Part shown: in pieces, positions 32,632 to 47,600 of the stretch
How positions within the stretch are numbered: the stretch's first letter is position 1
How the letters are laid out: each line of letters begins with the position of its first letter
Assembly: GCA_964547855.1 (NCBI GenBank)
Contig: CAZJPG010000001.1
Span: 1-64,000 of the forward strand
DNA length: 64,000 nt
DNA from: JBAZHE01 sp964547855
GTDB lineage: Bacteria; Patescibacteriota; Patescibacteriia; Patescibacteriales; WJLG01
Reading direction: 5' to 3'
The notes under the pieces: model-generated
Told to the model about the DNA's origin: nothing
The model's database searches: none
Seen by the model: only the letters and a program-made list of their open reading frames with translations
Program-made: the position numbers and the translations under genes

Positions 32632-35600
32632 TTACCAATCAAGATCGTCCAAGGCTGCACTTAAAGTCGTAGAACCCTCGAATGTTCCAGCAGTGGTCGT
32701 CGCCGGCAAGCCGATTCCCCAATAAATATTATCAGTGACATCCGTGTCAGATATCGGTTTACCAAGAGCCAAGTTGACCAAAACAGGAATCGGCGACAAA
32801 GGATTGCCAGAGGAATAATTAAACCCAGAAGTTAAACTCCACTCAACGTTATTAGCTGATATATAGCTATTAATGGCATTTCTCAAAGAAGATCCGTCCA
32901 AATCGCCGTTCAACGGAGAATTACCATTATTAACTATGGTCACTTCTTGATTGGTCGCACCAGTATTATCACCAGGGCCCATGCCAGAACCGAAATCGAT
33001 CAAATTTTCCGTAATATCCAAAGCTGAGTTAGTATTAAGCTCGACGCCAGCCGAAGATGTGGCTGAGTAGTTTGACCCATCATAGACTTGCAAACGAGAC
33101 AACCAATTGTCCGCCTCCCATGGATTATTGGTCGAGTCGTCAGTAGGGATGGCGTAAAACTTCATGTTGGCTGTACAAGTGTAAGTAGCCACGTAATCGT
33201 CTGCTCCTGTGCAATTACTAACCACACAGTTAGCGGTACTTATCGGGTAACAATTATTTCCATTAGAGGAACAGTTATACCCACCGGAAACGCTAGAAAG
33301 ATAGATCACGCCAGTGGCCGAAACCAATGACTGGCAACCATTTTGATCGGTGACCGAAGCGCCTATTATCTGTACTTGTTTATCAGCTGCGCCTTTAATA
33401 TTAACCGTTATCGGATTGCCATTATTTAAAGTTATGTTGCCGAGTACTGGTGCAACATTATTAATGGTATAAGTACTGCTGCGAGAGGCAGGAGAAGAAG
33501 CCGCGCCATGGCTATCAAAGACATATCCATAATAAGTATTGGCGCCTGGTGGGGTTGGGGCGGTATCGACAAAATCACAAGAAGGGTTGGATGACGTCAA
33601 TCCAGTCGAAGAACACACTGTCTGACCAGAGGCACAACCAGTACCGAAGGTCGCTGAATTCGTGCGACATACATAAAAATACATGGAATCATCAGGTCCA
33701 TCGACATCCGTATCGGCTCCGGTCGCACTTATAGTGAATGTTCCTCCTGGGTCGCGGAAATTGACCGTGGTGCTTAGTGCTGTGTATGTCGGACGATGAT
33801 TGACCTTAACTGGCGATGAGCTAGCTTCTTGCGGAGATTCTCCTTGGCTGACGGTAGAGCATTTTGAAACGCCAGCGCCCCACTTCAAGTCGCAAGCAAA
33901 GGCATACCAATCCAAAGATTCCGTACTCGTCGATACAGCATAAGAACAACTGGCCCAATCCGATGAGGAGGCTAAGCCGGAAATACAGTATGCTCCACCG
34001 GCACAAGTCGGGGCAGTGCCATTACCAGTAATAATTTGATCTGTCTTACAAACAGCCAGATAATACTCATTTAATTGAGCATCGGTGGCCATGGCCGAGA
34101 ACGTGACATTCGTACCATTTAAAGTCGGAGTCGATGTCGCCGACCCACCATCGCTTGGCAAATAAGTGAACGTTGGGGCGGTATTAGTATTACCAGCTAA
34201 AGTAAGCTCGGCATAACGATCATAATAATCCAAAAGCGAACCAGAGGAATCGACGGCGCGGAAGCAATAAGTCGCTCCCTCACCAGCATTATCATTGGCG
34301 TTCAACACCCATTCTAATTCAGTATATTGATCCTCCTTTAAAGTAGACTGGGCGGAGCTAGTGCTAGGATCCTCAACGGCTGAACCAGTTATAAAATAAT
34401 ATCCTTCACTGTCCGAGAACTCTTGAGATGTCGGCTCGCCATTATTTATATAACTACTGGCGGACATCTCGAAGTGTTCGGTCGTAGCACTAACAGGAAC
34501 GTCATGCCAATCTCCGATACCAGTCGAACAATTGATCGAAGTAGAGGCATATTGCAAGCCAAAACGATATCCAGAGGCAGTACCGCCCGAAGTATTGGCA
34601 ACCGACAAACGTAAGCGAATATTATTATTTTTAGTTATATATGTACCAGTGGTCGGATCTCCTGTGTCCTCTGCCTCTCTCCAAGTGGCGATATTATTGT
34701 ATTCGGTTTGTTGCGGCGTGATCGACTTAATGAATTTTCCGCTACCAACACCAATACTGGCCTGACTATTATAATTAGCCATAACCCAGTCTTTAGTGGC
34801 CTTGGAACTCATCAATCTCACTTCATCCATCTTACCATCGAACAAGTATCCAATCCTTAATGGAAGAGTGTTGGCCGATGGTCCGGAAGAGAAAGTAGTG
34901 GAAGCTCGAGAAGATCCACCAAGATACAAATTCAATCCTGATGTATCGCCAGTTAAAGTGAAATACTGCCAAGAGGTCGAAGCTACTGAATAATCGACGG
35001 TGCTAGTGCCATAGAAAGCTGATAGATATCCGGCCTTCAATGAAACTTGATACTCCTGCTTATCGATCAAAATCCTTGGATTAGACGTATATCTCATTCC
35101 CTCCGTAGTGGAAGATATGCGCCACTGTGCCTGATAATCGGCTGCGCCATTAGAGACGAACATCACGAAAGTATTCCATCCTTGCTTAACGGTGTAATTA
35201 AAAGATTGATCGTCCACGACCATAGCTTGAGCGGCTGACTCGAAATGAACTTGATGTCCATTGATCCAAATGACCCTCGAATCGTCTGAACCGCAAGAGA
35301 AAGTCACTTGCTTTTCCCGCGGCGAATATATATAAGTCACCAAATAAGACTCGGCATTGTCAGCTGTACCATTCCAAAGGTCCGTGTTGGCGAAATTCAC
35401 AGTGTACTGCGTTCCCGTATAAACACTAGCCAAACTAGTATCAATAACCTTCCAGAATCCTCCCGTGGCCCAAGTCGATTGTCCATACAAAGCCCCAGCG
35501 TAAGGATTTATGGCGGCAGGAGAGAAGCCGCCTGACGGAGTGATATCCGTGCCGCCGGTAGAAGTCCAGTACATTCCAGCGATCTGATAGCGAGCGTAGC

Positions 35601-38600
35601 CACCAGTCTCAAAAGCCAAAGGCTTAGCTGTTGTATCAGGGTTAAACCAACCGGAAGCAGTAAAATTACCGGTCATATCTAAAGAATTGGCATCGACCAC
35701 CGATAAGTGATCATTGGTGCCGTCGAAATCGTCGGTGCCGTCTATATTGGTCGAACCATCTTCATCACCATCATACCCTTCAGTAGAAGCATTGTTAGCG
35801 TTGGAAGTGGAATCTAACCGCGTAGTCGAAGCACCTGCCTCATCAAGATGCCAAACCGCTTTGTAATTAGAATTCCACGTTCCAGCATTATTAGCTTGCG
35901 AGGAGCTGGTTGTGGCGTTGCCATAATATATGAATAGCTGAGTGTCTTTTTCAGCATAAAGATTTGGAACTTCTACCCAGGCTACCAACTCTCCAGTAGT
36001 GCGATCATATTTCTCTATTTGATGGTCCATTTTGACTTGAGTACCAGAAGCATTGGTGAAAATTATATCCCAGCCAAAGCTGCCTTGTACATAACCGCCC
36101 GAGGAGGTTCCTCTTAAATCGGTGTCCGTAAAAGCTATTAATACTGGGAAATTAGACAAAGAGGCCGTGCCAGGTATCTTATCTGGGTCAAGGACCATTT
36201 CCTTGCGATATAAGTAGTCATTGTCATACCAAGACTCTTGCCCAACATATCCATTGTCATTGCGCCAACGATAGTGCTTCTGACCAATAGAAGAAACCAT
36301 GGTCGAGGTGGACACATAATATTGATCAGTCCTAAGAGTAGCACTGCCGGTGGTTTGATAAACTCGCCAATAGACATAGCCATTAGTGTCATAATATTCA
36401 TTCATCTTATAGCCGACCGAACCTGTCAAAGTAAAATCGGTGTTGGCCGCGGCACTATTATTATAAGAGACCGTTACCCAAGAATTTGTGCTTCCAAAAT
36501 GATATACCTGCAAGTACACGGGATTACTGCTTGGAGCCAATGATGACTGGCCATTCCAATTGGCAGTGACAGCATAGTTATGGTCTTTGTGTTTAGTAGC
36601 GAAATTATAGATCGTATAGGCAGGGGTTGCTGTCATGGTGTCATACGAAGAGTCATCAACAGAAACCGCAGTATAACCTGGATTATCAAGGAAATACGTC
36701 AAGTCATTATTGTTCGATGGCAACGAAGAAGGATTATTCTTGGAATATTTTCTAGAAGCGGATCCGTTTATGGTCAATGTCGGATATACCGTATAGCCAT
36801 CAAACGTCGAACTACCAGTACCATCGATCAATCGTAGTCTGTAAGTTTTACCAGCGATCGTATTGACCGTCTGCAAAGCAAAGGCTAGCTCGCTATAAGT
36901 ATTCAACGGGAGATTGTAATTATTGGAAAGGTTAGTCCCCTCTTGCCACAAACCATTGGCCCAAGCATTGCCATTGACCGCACATTTGCGACCAGTCAAA
37001 GCATCACCGTTCGCACCAGACAAGCCATAAGAATAGCTTATGGCAGTACTACCACCGACATCGACCCAGACCCCTGGGGCGTCGGTGTTATTCTCGAACT
37101 GGACCTTATAACGCTTATTATAAGTTTGATCGGTGCCGACGTTCTCTATCTGGAAGCGAGCGACGAAACGCTGACCTTTTTCCATGTTATTCAATGGCAC
37201 ATCGGCTAAACCCGGAGAAGTGTTAAGATTCACCGAAGCTCCGTCGTCATTCTCTATCAAATACGATGTTTGATTGATGACATAACCGGCTGTCGTCGAC
37301 GATATCATCATTGGCGTAGCGCTAGCCTTATTTCCGGCGCGATCGTAAGCCCAAATATTAAAGGTGTAATCCGAAGACTTAGCAAGACCAGCGACTGTTC
37401 CAGTGGAAGCTCCATTGAAATCGATCGCCAAAAGATTCGTATCGCTATATTCGGAATCGTATTCGGTGACAGCGGTCGTAGAGCTCTTGGTATAGAAGAT
37501 GCGATAACGATAGAAATTGGTCTCGACAGTGCTAGTTCCGAAACCGACGGTTATCGAACCACTGGTATTACTAACATAACTCAACCAACCAGGTGCCGTT
37601 GGCGGAGTCGTATCAACACGAAGGTGTGTGCTAGTGGCAGAAGAGAAATTAACCCAGCTCGCCGAACAAATATCATCATCATCGCAAACTAAAGCCTGCC
37701 AATGATAGGAGCCATCTGGGATGCCAGTTACCGAAGATGTCGCGATGAACGGCGTAGCACTGAAATCGCTTGGAGCACCGACATAGTTCACCAACCAAAC
37801 CTTAGAAGCACATGAATTATAAGCCGTTCCAGAGATACATGCTCCAACTGGGGCAGTCGTCGTCGTTATATAAGCCGTGCTCGTCGGAACAAACTGGAAA
37901 AAGACTGTCGGCATCTCCGCCGTATCTGGATCGCGAGCCTCGGCATACAAAACAACGGAATCCTGATTAGACCAATAATTTGCCGGCAAGGTGGTGGTGC
38001 CATTAACAAGACTTTGGGAAAGATTCTCTGCTAACTCTGGATAAGAATCGACTGAAACGCGCAACCGTATCTGATCGACATAGGCCGTAATATCAGTAGT
38101 GGAAGAATTCAGTGCATGGACGCGAGCATCAAGATTTATTATGTCATTCCAAGTCCAGCTAACCGGGGCATTCGAATCGTCGGTTATGTCTACATAATAT
38201 GTGCCATCGCCATCGACACTGCCGAAATTAGTACCATCGATAGTGGAAGTGGCTCCCCAATTTATTCCAGAGAAGATCGGTATTATCTTATAATCGACGA
38301 AATCTGGCCCATTAGTGTAACCCTCTATGCCAAGTTCGACGCCAAATATGGTCTTAGTCGAAGCCGGAGCATTATTAGCCGTGCCCAAAAGATAATTACC
38401 AGAATCGTTGGCAGAATTGCCAGGAACCAATCTATAAGCATAAGTATTATCGACTACATCCCAGGCGTAAGGAGAATCGATCCACCCAGAGGTAACTCCA
38501 GTAGTGTAGACATAAGTTTCTGTGACCGTATTAGAAGTTTGGAAAGTCACAGCAGTGGCGCTTGCTTTCTGTCCTGATTGATCATAGGCCCAAATATTGA

Positions 38601-41600
38601 AAGTGTATTCGGTGTTAGGCAACAATCCAGAAATAACCGTCGACGTTCCATTGCTATAAGTCCTTGATCCAAGCCTTGGCTCACTGCTTGACCCGTAAAG
38701 AATGCTGCCCTCCGTCGGGATCGTCGCACCCTGAACATAGAAAATCTTATACTCTTGGAAATTAGCTTCTGTGGATGCCGAGCCAAAGCCCAAAGTCAAA
38801 CTACTAGAGCGACGGCTGATCAAAGTTAAATTGCCAGGAGCAGTAGGTTTTATGGTATCGACACGGAAATTCGGAGTCGAGGCATTGAATTGCTCCCAAC
38901 CAGAGCAAGCATATTGATTACAGGCTATGGCTTGCCATTTATATCCAGTCGAAGACTCTGGGAAAGATTTGACCACGATAGCCTTATCGATCGCGCCCCT
39001 CTCTTCTTCGTTAGACAATGAAGTCTCTTCTTTATCCGAGGTCGTCAATGTGACCTTTATCCAGTCATACCAAACGTCGCTCAATGTCCCGTTGGCATGA
39101 GAAGATGTGAAGATACCTAAGTTTTGCGTATGATTAACGCCTACTGGCTGGAATGTCGGCATGCTAGTAAAGGTAGCACAATCAGCCGAATAATAACCCT
39201 GGAATACGCCATCGTTCTTTACTAAACGAACACAATCAGGATAAGCAGTCGCTCCAGCACCGTTATAATCATCCAAGTAACCATCGCCATCACTATCCCA
39301 TTGTTCGGCAAAGTCGTTGGAAGGAGTCACTACCATAATGGCATAACCATTATTAGATTGGGTCAACGGCAGATTATTCTTAACCATAATACCAGCCTTA
39401 GCCCAACCATTGGGATTGCCTTGGGCTATAATCCTGAGAGTGGCGTCGAAATTACCAGGGACAGTGCGATAAATCGCACCAAAGTAGTCATCTGGAGCGA
39501 TCCAGACATCGGAACCATTAGCATGTATGCGTAGGGTCGAAGTCTCTGTAAAAGTAGTGCCGGCAGTACCGTCGTTATCCGCTAAACTCCACTCCGAACC
39601 TATAGAGCTATTATTGAAATCATCATACTCATAAAAAACATTGGAAGACGAAGCTTTAGGAAGACCGGCTAAAGGATTATTGTAATAAATATAATAAGAA
39701 CCGAGGGCCGCTTCATTAGAGCTAGTTGCTATATCAGTTTGCAAGCGGAATTGAATGTTGGTCGAAGCATTATTCCAAACACTACCAATACGATCTATTT
39801 CCGTTGGCGTACCTCCGGCCAATTGCCAAACAACGCGCACATCATCACCAGAAGAGAGCGAGACATTGGTCGAACCAGTCCTAGTATCCATTGTTGTGGA
39901 GGCGGTATATCCAGCTGGCAAGAGGGAATGATTGGTGCCGAAATTTATCTTACGTCGATACTTCCAGTCAGTATTCCACCAAGAAGGCTCGGCATTCTTC
40001 CATATCTTGCTTGAACAGCTATTGTAAGTGGTATTCGTAAAACAAGGGTTCGCTGGCGTAGAAGTCGCTGTCGAGAAAGACGATCCATTACTAATCACCT
40101 GATAATAAAGATAGGTCTCTCCTCCAGAATTAGATGAAGTGGCATAGAAGCTAACAGTGCTCGAATTGGTCCAATCGCCATTGATCAAGTCAGTTGAAGT
40201 AGCATAGCGATATTGCGCCAAAGAAGTTGGATTAAATAATCCACCACTGGTAGTGGTCGATGTTTCTGTAACTGCCTTGGCGGAGTTACCAGCTAGATCA
40301 TAAGCCCAAATATTGAAATAATAAGTAGTCGAAGCCGACAAATTCAACACGGTCGTAGAAGCCGAACCATTGAAATTCATGGCTAATAGATCGGCATCCG
40401 ACGATGATCCCCAAAGACTATTGGCTTCAGTGACTCCTGCGGTATTGGCCTTGTAAAATATCTTATACTCGGCGAAATTAGCATCATATGAAGTTGCACC
40501 CAAATTCAACGTGACATCGGTTGGATTCTTGCTATCGACCGTCATGCTTCCAGGGACACTAGGAGCTACTGTGTCGACACGGAAATTCGGAGTCGAAGCA
40601 TTGAAAACTGCCCAATTTTTCGAGCAACCATCCTCATTACAAACCAAAGTCTGCCATCTATAACCATCGGCGGAGTCCGGTATGTTCGTGACGTAGGCCA
40701 AAGAAGATGCTCCCAAGAATTCCGAACTGGACGTCGAGAAGAAAGCGGCGTTATTGTTCATATTCTTATATTCCGTCGATATCCAAGTAGAGCTACGAGT
40801 CGTGGAAGAGATTCTGACCTCGTCCATATAACCAGTGAAATAACGTTCGCTAGTGCCTGGGCGACCGAAGCGCATGGCAGTATCCCAACCGCGAGTAACG
40901 GCAGTGCCAGAATCGGAAGCCACAAAACCACCATCAAGATAGAAGGAACCGGTCGGAGCAGTATTTAGATTAGAGAAAGTGGCAGCTGCATAATGCCATG
41001 AAGTAGTATCAGTAAAGGCATTATAAGTGATAACACTATTGGCTTCCGTATCGCCGAAATACATACCGATATAATTAGGATTAGTGGTATAACCCAAGCT
41101 CATGTGCATTTCCTGCCCAGTTCCCCAACCATTTTGAGAGACGTCTCCTTCCCAAATCAACATGCTCGAAACAGTGGAATCGGCATCGAACCAAAGCGAC
41201 ACCGTATAATTGGCGATAGCGGTCGAGTCAAGTTGCGCAGAATCCGTCTGAACATAATCTCCGGTACCATCGAAGTGGTGAGAATATCCAAATCTAGTGC
41301 TTCGCGGATCCGGAAGGTCGCCATTAAATGCACCGGTATTACCGCTGGCCGAATCTAACAACGAACCAGATGTCTGATTAAAATGCCAAACGGTAACATA
41401 TTCATTCGACCAAACAGCGCGACTACCATAAGTGGCAGTGGCCGCTGGCTGCGAAGCTGTCGACGAACCGTAATAAAGGTAGAAATCCGTGGAGGTGGAA
41501 TTTTCGACAAGGTCGGCGCGGAAATATATTTCACCGGTCTTTGAAGAAGTAGACACTGAGACCACCTCCAATGGCAATCTAGTTCCAGAGGCGTTCGCCA

Positions 41601-44600
41601 CTAATAAGTCTCCTCCGTCTTCTCTCATTTTCGTCCAAATATTATTATTTGGACCCAAGTGAGACATATCAAAATACAAAGGATAATAGGTTAGATCGCC
41701 ATCGACTTGAGATGCTTGAGCGGTCAACTTAACACGATAAGGGAAGCTATGATCAGCCCAATTCACTCCTGAACGCCAGATCTTCGAAGCACAGCCAGCA
41801 TACGAGGTGCCACTATTACAAAATGATTGCGGTGTTGAGGTAGAAGTAGTAAAAGAGGATGTCGTTCCTATTACCTGATAATACATAGAGACGACACCTT
41901 GAGCACCGGACGATGTCGCGGTAAAACCGACCGTCGAAGAGTTCGTCCAAAAACCGTTAGGCATGATCGTCGCCCCCTTCCACTGGTTTAGGTCGGTTGG
42001 GTTAGAGACTAAATAGCTAGTCCTAGCCGATAACTCGACCGTTCCGCTGGCCTTATTGCCAGCCAAATCGTAAGCCCAAATATTGAATACGTAATTAGTG
42101 TTGCCAGAAAGACCGGTTATGGTAGTCGAGCCAATTCCGCTATAAGTACGTGATGAAAGATTAGAGTCAGACGAAGAACTCCAAAGCATGTCCGACTCAG
42201 AGACTCCACTAGTATCGGCGCGATAGAATATTTTATACTCGGCGAAATTAGCTTCAGTCGAAGCCGAACCGAAATTAATAGTTATCGAATTCGGAGACTT
42301 AGAATCGAATGTCAAACTACCAGGATTTGTCGGCTTGGTGGTATCCACGACGAAATTTGGAGTAGATGCGTTAAACCCAACCCAATCACTGCAACCATCC
42401 GAATTGCAAGCCAAAGCTTGCCACTTATAGCCCGTTGAAGAATCTGGTATCCCGCTCAAAGGAATACTATTTACCGATACTGATGATCTTATTGTTTCCG
42501 AAGAGGTCGCAAAGAAAGTCTTTGGTGATGACAAATTATTATACTGCGTCGATAGCCAGGTAGAGCTTCTCTCGGTGCGAGCTACGCGTAATTCGTCTAT
42601 AGTTCCAGGCCAATTTGTCCCTCCACCGACGTTAGCGCACAAAGTCAGATCATTGGAAATATTGTCAAAAGGTCGCGCCGCGATCACAGCATTAAGAGCT
42701 GTATGATTATCGATATAAAAATTTTGAGACGTCTGAGTGTTGTTCATAGTGGCGGCCAAAGAATACCAAACACCGGCCGTCTGAGCAGTGGTAGTGGACA
42801 AGTTCAACCAAGTGGCATTGGCATTATTGCGAACGCCGAATTGTATATTGGTCGAACGCTGCCAAAGGCGCCAACCAGTGACATCCTTATGCAACATGTA
42901 ACCAGCCTCCGTACCAAGACCTTGTTTACCCCAAGCTGAGACAGTAAAGCCAGCAGAGTTATCCTCAAAAGGAGATCTTATCGCAGCAGAATCTGTAATA
43001 ACAGCGTATTGAGTCGCTCCATCGCAAGTCAATCCATCACCTAAAACACCAACGCCAACCGTGGCCCCGTAATTAACGCCATTCCACGAAGACGACGCTG
43101 AATTCTTAAGACTGCCATTCTCAAAATGATAGACCGCGCCGAAAGGTTTACTCCAAACGCTATACACACCATAAGCAGAAGACGAAGCTGGCTGGGAAGC
43201 GGTCGAGGAACCGTAATAAAGATAAAAATCGGTAGAGGTCGAATTCTCGATCAAATCAGCTTTGAAATGAACTTCGCCGGTTTTAGCGGAAGTATCAACA
43301 GAAACTACTTCGACCGGCAACCTAGTACCAGAAGAATTGGTAATGATTATATCGCCGCCGTTCGATTTAACATGATTCCAAAAAGAATGGCTAGAACCCA
43401 AAACGGAAAGGTCGACTGATATTGGGAAATTAGTAAGATCAGCATTTACAAAAGAAGATTGCGTCGTGATCTTAGCGCGATATAAGAAATCATTGTCATA
43501 CCAAGACAAAGAATTCTTCCAAATCTTACCAGCGCAATCACTATAAGAAACGTTATATGCGCAAGCGATCGGTGGTGTAGTAGTGGTCGTATTAAAAGCG
43601 CTAGCGATCGGTACTAATTGAAAATAAACATCGTCGGCTGTGGAGCTGGCTGACAAATTAACCGTACTCGAATCGCTCCAACCACCATTGTCTATTTGAA
43701 TGGAAGTATGTCGATATTGCGCAAGATCTTCTGGGTCGCGAGGATAACCAGCGGTAGTGACGGTTAATTCCGATAAGGACGGAGTTCCATGCCCATATGC
43801 ATCATAGGCCCATATTCTGAAAACATATTGGGTTCCGGCAGAAAGACCATTTATCGTGGTGGTAGCCTTGCCGTCGAACAATATATTTCCAAGACTAGCA
43901 TCGGAAGAAGATCCTAGTAAGTTATCGGACTCCGTAACTCCAGAAGAACCAGCTTTCCAATATATCTTATATTCGGCAAAATTCGATTCGGTCGTGGTAG
44001 CGCCAAAAGACAGGACCAATGAAGTCTCATTTCTTCTATTGATCGACAGGTCACCAGGAGCGGTAGGGCTTATGGTGTCGACTCTAAAATTAGGGACAGT
44101 GGTATTGAATGGCACCCACATTGAACATGAATTTTTGGAATCGCAAGAAATCGCCTGCCACTTATAACCATTTCCCGATTCTGGAACGCTCGTAATATTA
44201 ACTGAGTCAGAGACGTAGCTAGTATAATTCTCCTCAGTGCTTGTCGACAAGAAGCTAGCTGGCGCATTCTGATTCTTATACTCCGTAGACAACCAAGTGG
44301 CCGAACGAGTGGAACTAGAAAGCCTGACTTCGTCCATATCTCCATTAAAATCTTCGTTAGGATTAACATCGGTGGAAATACGGCGACCCAAATAGAGATT
44401 CCAAGTGTTGGTATCGGCGGTATTGCTAGTATTATAGTTTCCAGTCAATGGAACAGAAGTATTATTTATATATATAGCTTTAGTATTGGAAGAATCGACG
44501 CGACTATAAACAAGATTGTTCCAAGAACCAGAAGTTACAGTATTGCCAGCTGTAGCACTCTGCCAATCGCAAGCATAACCGACTAAAATCGGGATAAGAC

Positions 44601-47600
44601 CGTTTCCAGCGGCTCCAGCATTATTAGTGAAGAAAAATTGTTTCTCATTAGAGCTCCAAGTCGTATCATTAGTGCCTTTAGACATAAGAGCACCAGCCGT
44701 GGTGTCAGTTGGCCTGACCCAGAAACTAGCAGTGAAATTAGAGTTACCGAAATCGATAGTATTGGATCCGAACACGCCCATGTCTATATAATCGCCTGCT
44801 CCGTCAAAAGCTATCGATCCTCCCAATTTACCAGTAGCATAGTTGGTCGGATTGCCATAATAAGTTCCATTATGAGCATTACCAGTCGAATCTTTGATGC
44901 TGGTTATACTGCTAAGATGCCAAACTGCTTCGAAGCCATTGGTCCAAACGGCGCGAGCGCCATAAGCAGTGGTGGAGGCCGGTTGTGTAGCGGTGGATGA
45001 GCCGTAGTAGAGATAAAAATCTGTATTAACAGTATCTTTCAGTGAGCTCGCTTTAAAATAAACTTCACCGGTCTTAGTCGATGTAGATATAGAAACTATC
45101 TCCAATGGCAATCTATTTCCGCGGACATCAGTTATGAGCAAGTCGCCACCACTGCTATCTTTTTTAGTGTGAGACCAAAAACCGCTATTAACTCCCAAAT
45201 GAGACAAATCGATGTACACCGGGAAATTAGCGAGATCGGCGTCGACCTGCGAAGAATTAGCTTTAAGTTTGACACGATACGGATATTCAGTGTCATACCA
45301 ACTTATTGTCTCTTGTGAAGATGTAGAAATAAAAGCGCCTACATTGACCTGATTGTTATATTCGGTCGATACCCATTCCGGTGAACGCACACCAGGATAT
45401 ATTCTAACTTCATCGATTCTTCCGTTAAACCAAGAACCAGCGGCATTTCCATTGGCACCGAACGACAAACCATAATTATCATAAACCGTAGGAGTGTTTA
45501 TTCCGGCCGAGGTATTGGCGCGATTCACGCCATTTATATATAAAATACTATCTGAATAAAAATCATAGACACCGGTCATATAAGACCAAGTTCCGGTGGC
45601 GAAATTAGTGGCAGTTATAGCTTCCCAGGTTGATTTACCGACTTGGAATTGAGTCTGTGATTCGTCAGCATTGTTTATCTGGAACATATACGCACCATAA
45701 GGAGCGATGCCGTCTTGACCATAATGCACAGGCTTAGACCAAGCGCTAGTTTGATTGCCCCACCAAACCCAAGCTGACAAAGTAAAATCTCCAGCTGGCT
45801 CCATTGAGCTGCTCTTTTCAAAACGAATTACGTTATTGGTTCCATTGAATTGTTGACCATATCCCAATGGGCCAGCCACGCGAGTCGGCGCACTGGCCGT
45901 GGTCGAACTGTAATTAGAATTGGCCGTAGAATCGCGCCAATCGCCTTGAGCTCCAGTGCCATTGTAATCCAAATGCCAAACACCGCCATATCCAGACCAA
46001 ACGTTGCGTGATCCATACTCAGTGGTAGAGGCTGGCTGAGAGGCAGTCGAAGATCCGTAGTACAAATAAAAATCAGTATCGGTTAGATCATAAAGAGCAT
46101 CGGCCTTGAAATATATCTGGCCAGATTTGGTCGAAGTCGAAAAGCCAACGACCTCCAATGGTAAACGTTGACCAACTGAATTTGTGACAACAAGGTCCCC
46201 GCCATTTGCAGAACGCACGCTCTGCCAAAAAGAATTCGAAGACCCCAAGCGAGCTAGATCGATAAAGACTGGGAAATCATTAAGATCCGAATCGACCTTA
46301 GAAGACAAGATAGTGATCTTAGAACGGAATAGGAAATCAGGATCATACCAATTCGACAAGAACGAACCGCGATTAGACCAAATCTTCGAAGAGCAAGAAT
46401 CAAAGGCAGTGCCACTGTAACAATAGACACCTGGGACGGAAGTGGCAGTAGCGAAAGAAGTACTAGTCGTTACGAGTTGATAGTAAATAGTCGCATCATC
46501 GCCGTCCTTGTCCGTAGAGGTAGCGGAAAGATATATATTTTGTGAATTTGCCCACTCACCGTTAGAAAGGGCTGTGGAAGTGTTCACTTGATATTGAAAC
46601 AGGGAGGTCGGATCTGTCGGCGGATGATTAGCTATCAATATCTCGCTAGCCAAAGAAGTGTTGATGGAGCTAGTGGCCATCTTGCGGATGCGATAGTTAT
46701 CCCAGTAATCATAGTCTTGAGCGGCCACTCCATATTCACCGTCGCTATACGACAAATCAGTCGTAGAACAATAAGCTAGCGCCGTAGTGGAAGTGGAATT
46801 TTGATACAAATAAGCGCTTAAAAGACCATCCTTGCGCCAATCGAAACGCAAGAAATACCACTGACCGATACTTACGGTATAAGAACTATAAGAAGCTAAT
46901 ATCTGACCGCTGTCATAATCTTTTCTAATCCCGAGGTCGATGCCGCCACGAGTATCAAGATAGGCGGTATAACCACTGGTATCATTATTCCCATTAGGGT
47001 GAGCGATTTGAATTCCTGGCAATGGAACAGTAGAGCTGGATAAAGCCTGAACATTACTCTCCCAAATCAAATTGCGACCAGAGTTCACGCCATCTCTAAC
47101 AGCTATCCTATTCGATCCGCCAGTCACAGTGGAAGACAATCCATAGCTGCCATTTTTAGCGGCTACACCCTTGCGATTAACGGTCAAGCTACCAGTGTTA
47201 AAATCATTGTTCGATTCAAAGCCTTGGAAGTAAACGAAAGTATCGCTACCACTTGAAGCTCCAACAGCGGCGGCGTTTCCGTAGTACATGTATATCGTTT
47301 TGTTGCCATTGATAGATGGGATCTTTACCCAAATCTTAGTATTAGCACGACCGCAAGATCCTGGTTCGAGATAATACGATAATTCGTTGCCAACCGACCA
47401 ACGATTGGAATCGGCGAAACGGATATCATCGCAATCGCTCTGCATCTTACCAGCAGATATCAAAGAGGCGGTGTCGACAGAGATCGAAACCTGATAATCG
47501 GTCAAAGCGCTGCCAGAATACGTTATGTTGATCGGTCTTTCATAATCCCAAGAAGCATTCCACCATGGGTCGAGAAGTCCATAACCATTATTCGAACCGA

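Noticed and set aside
36138..36401. Small open frames in other frames within the giant gene
   Set aside because: Shadows of a long, compositionally biased gene; no ribosome-binding sites or recognisable domains.
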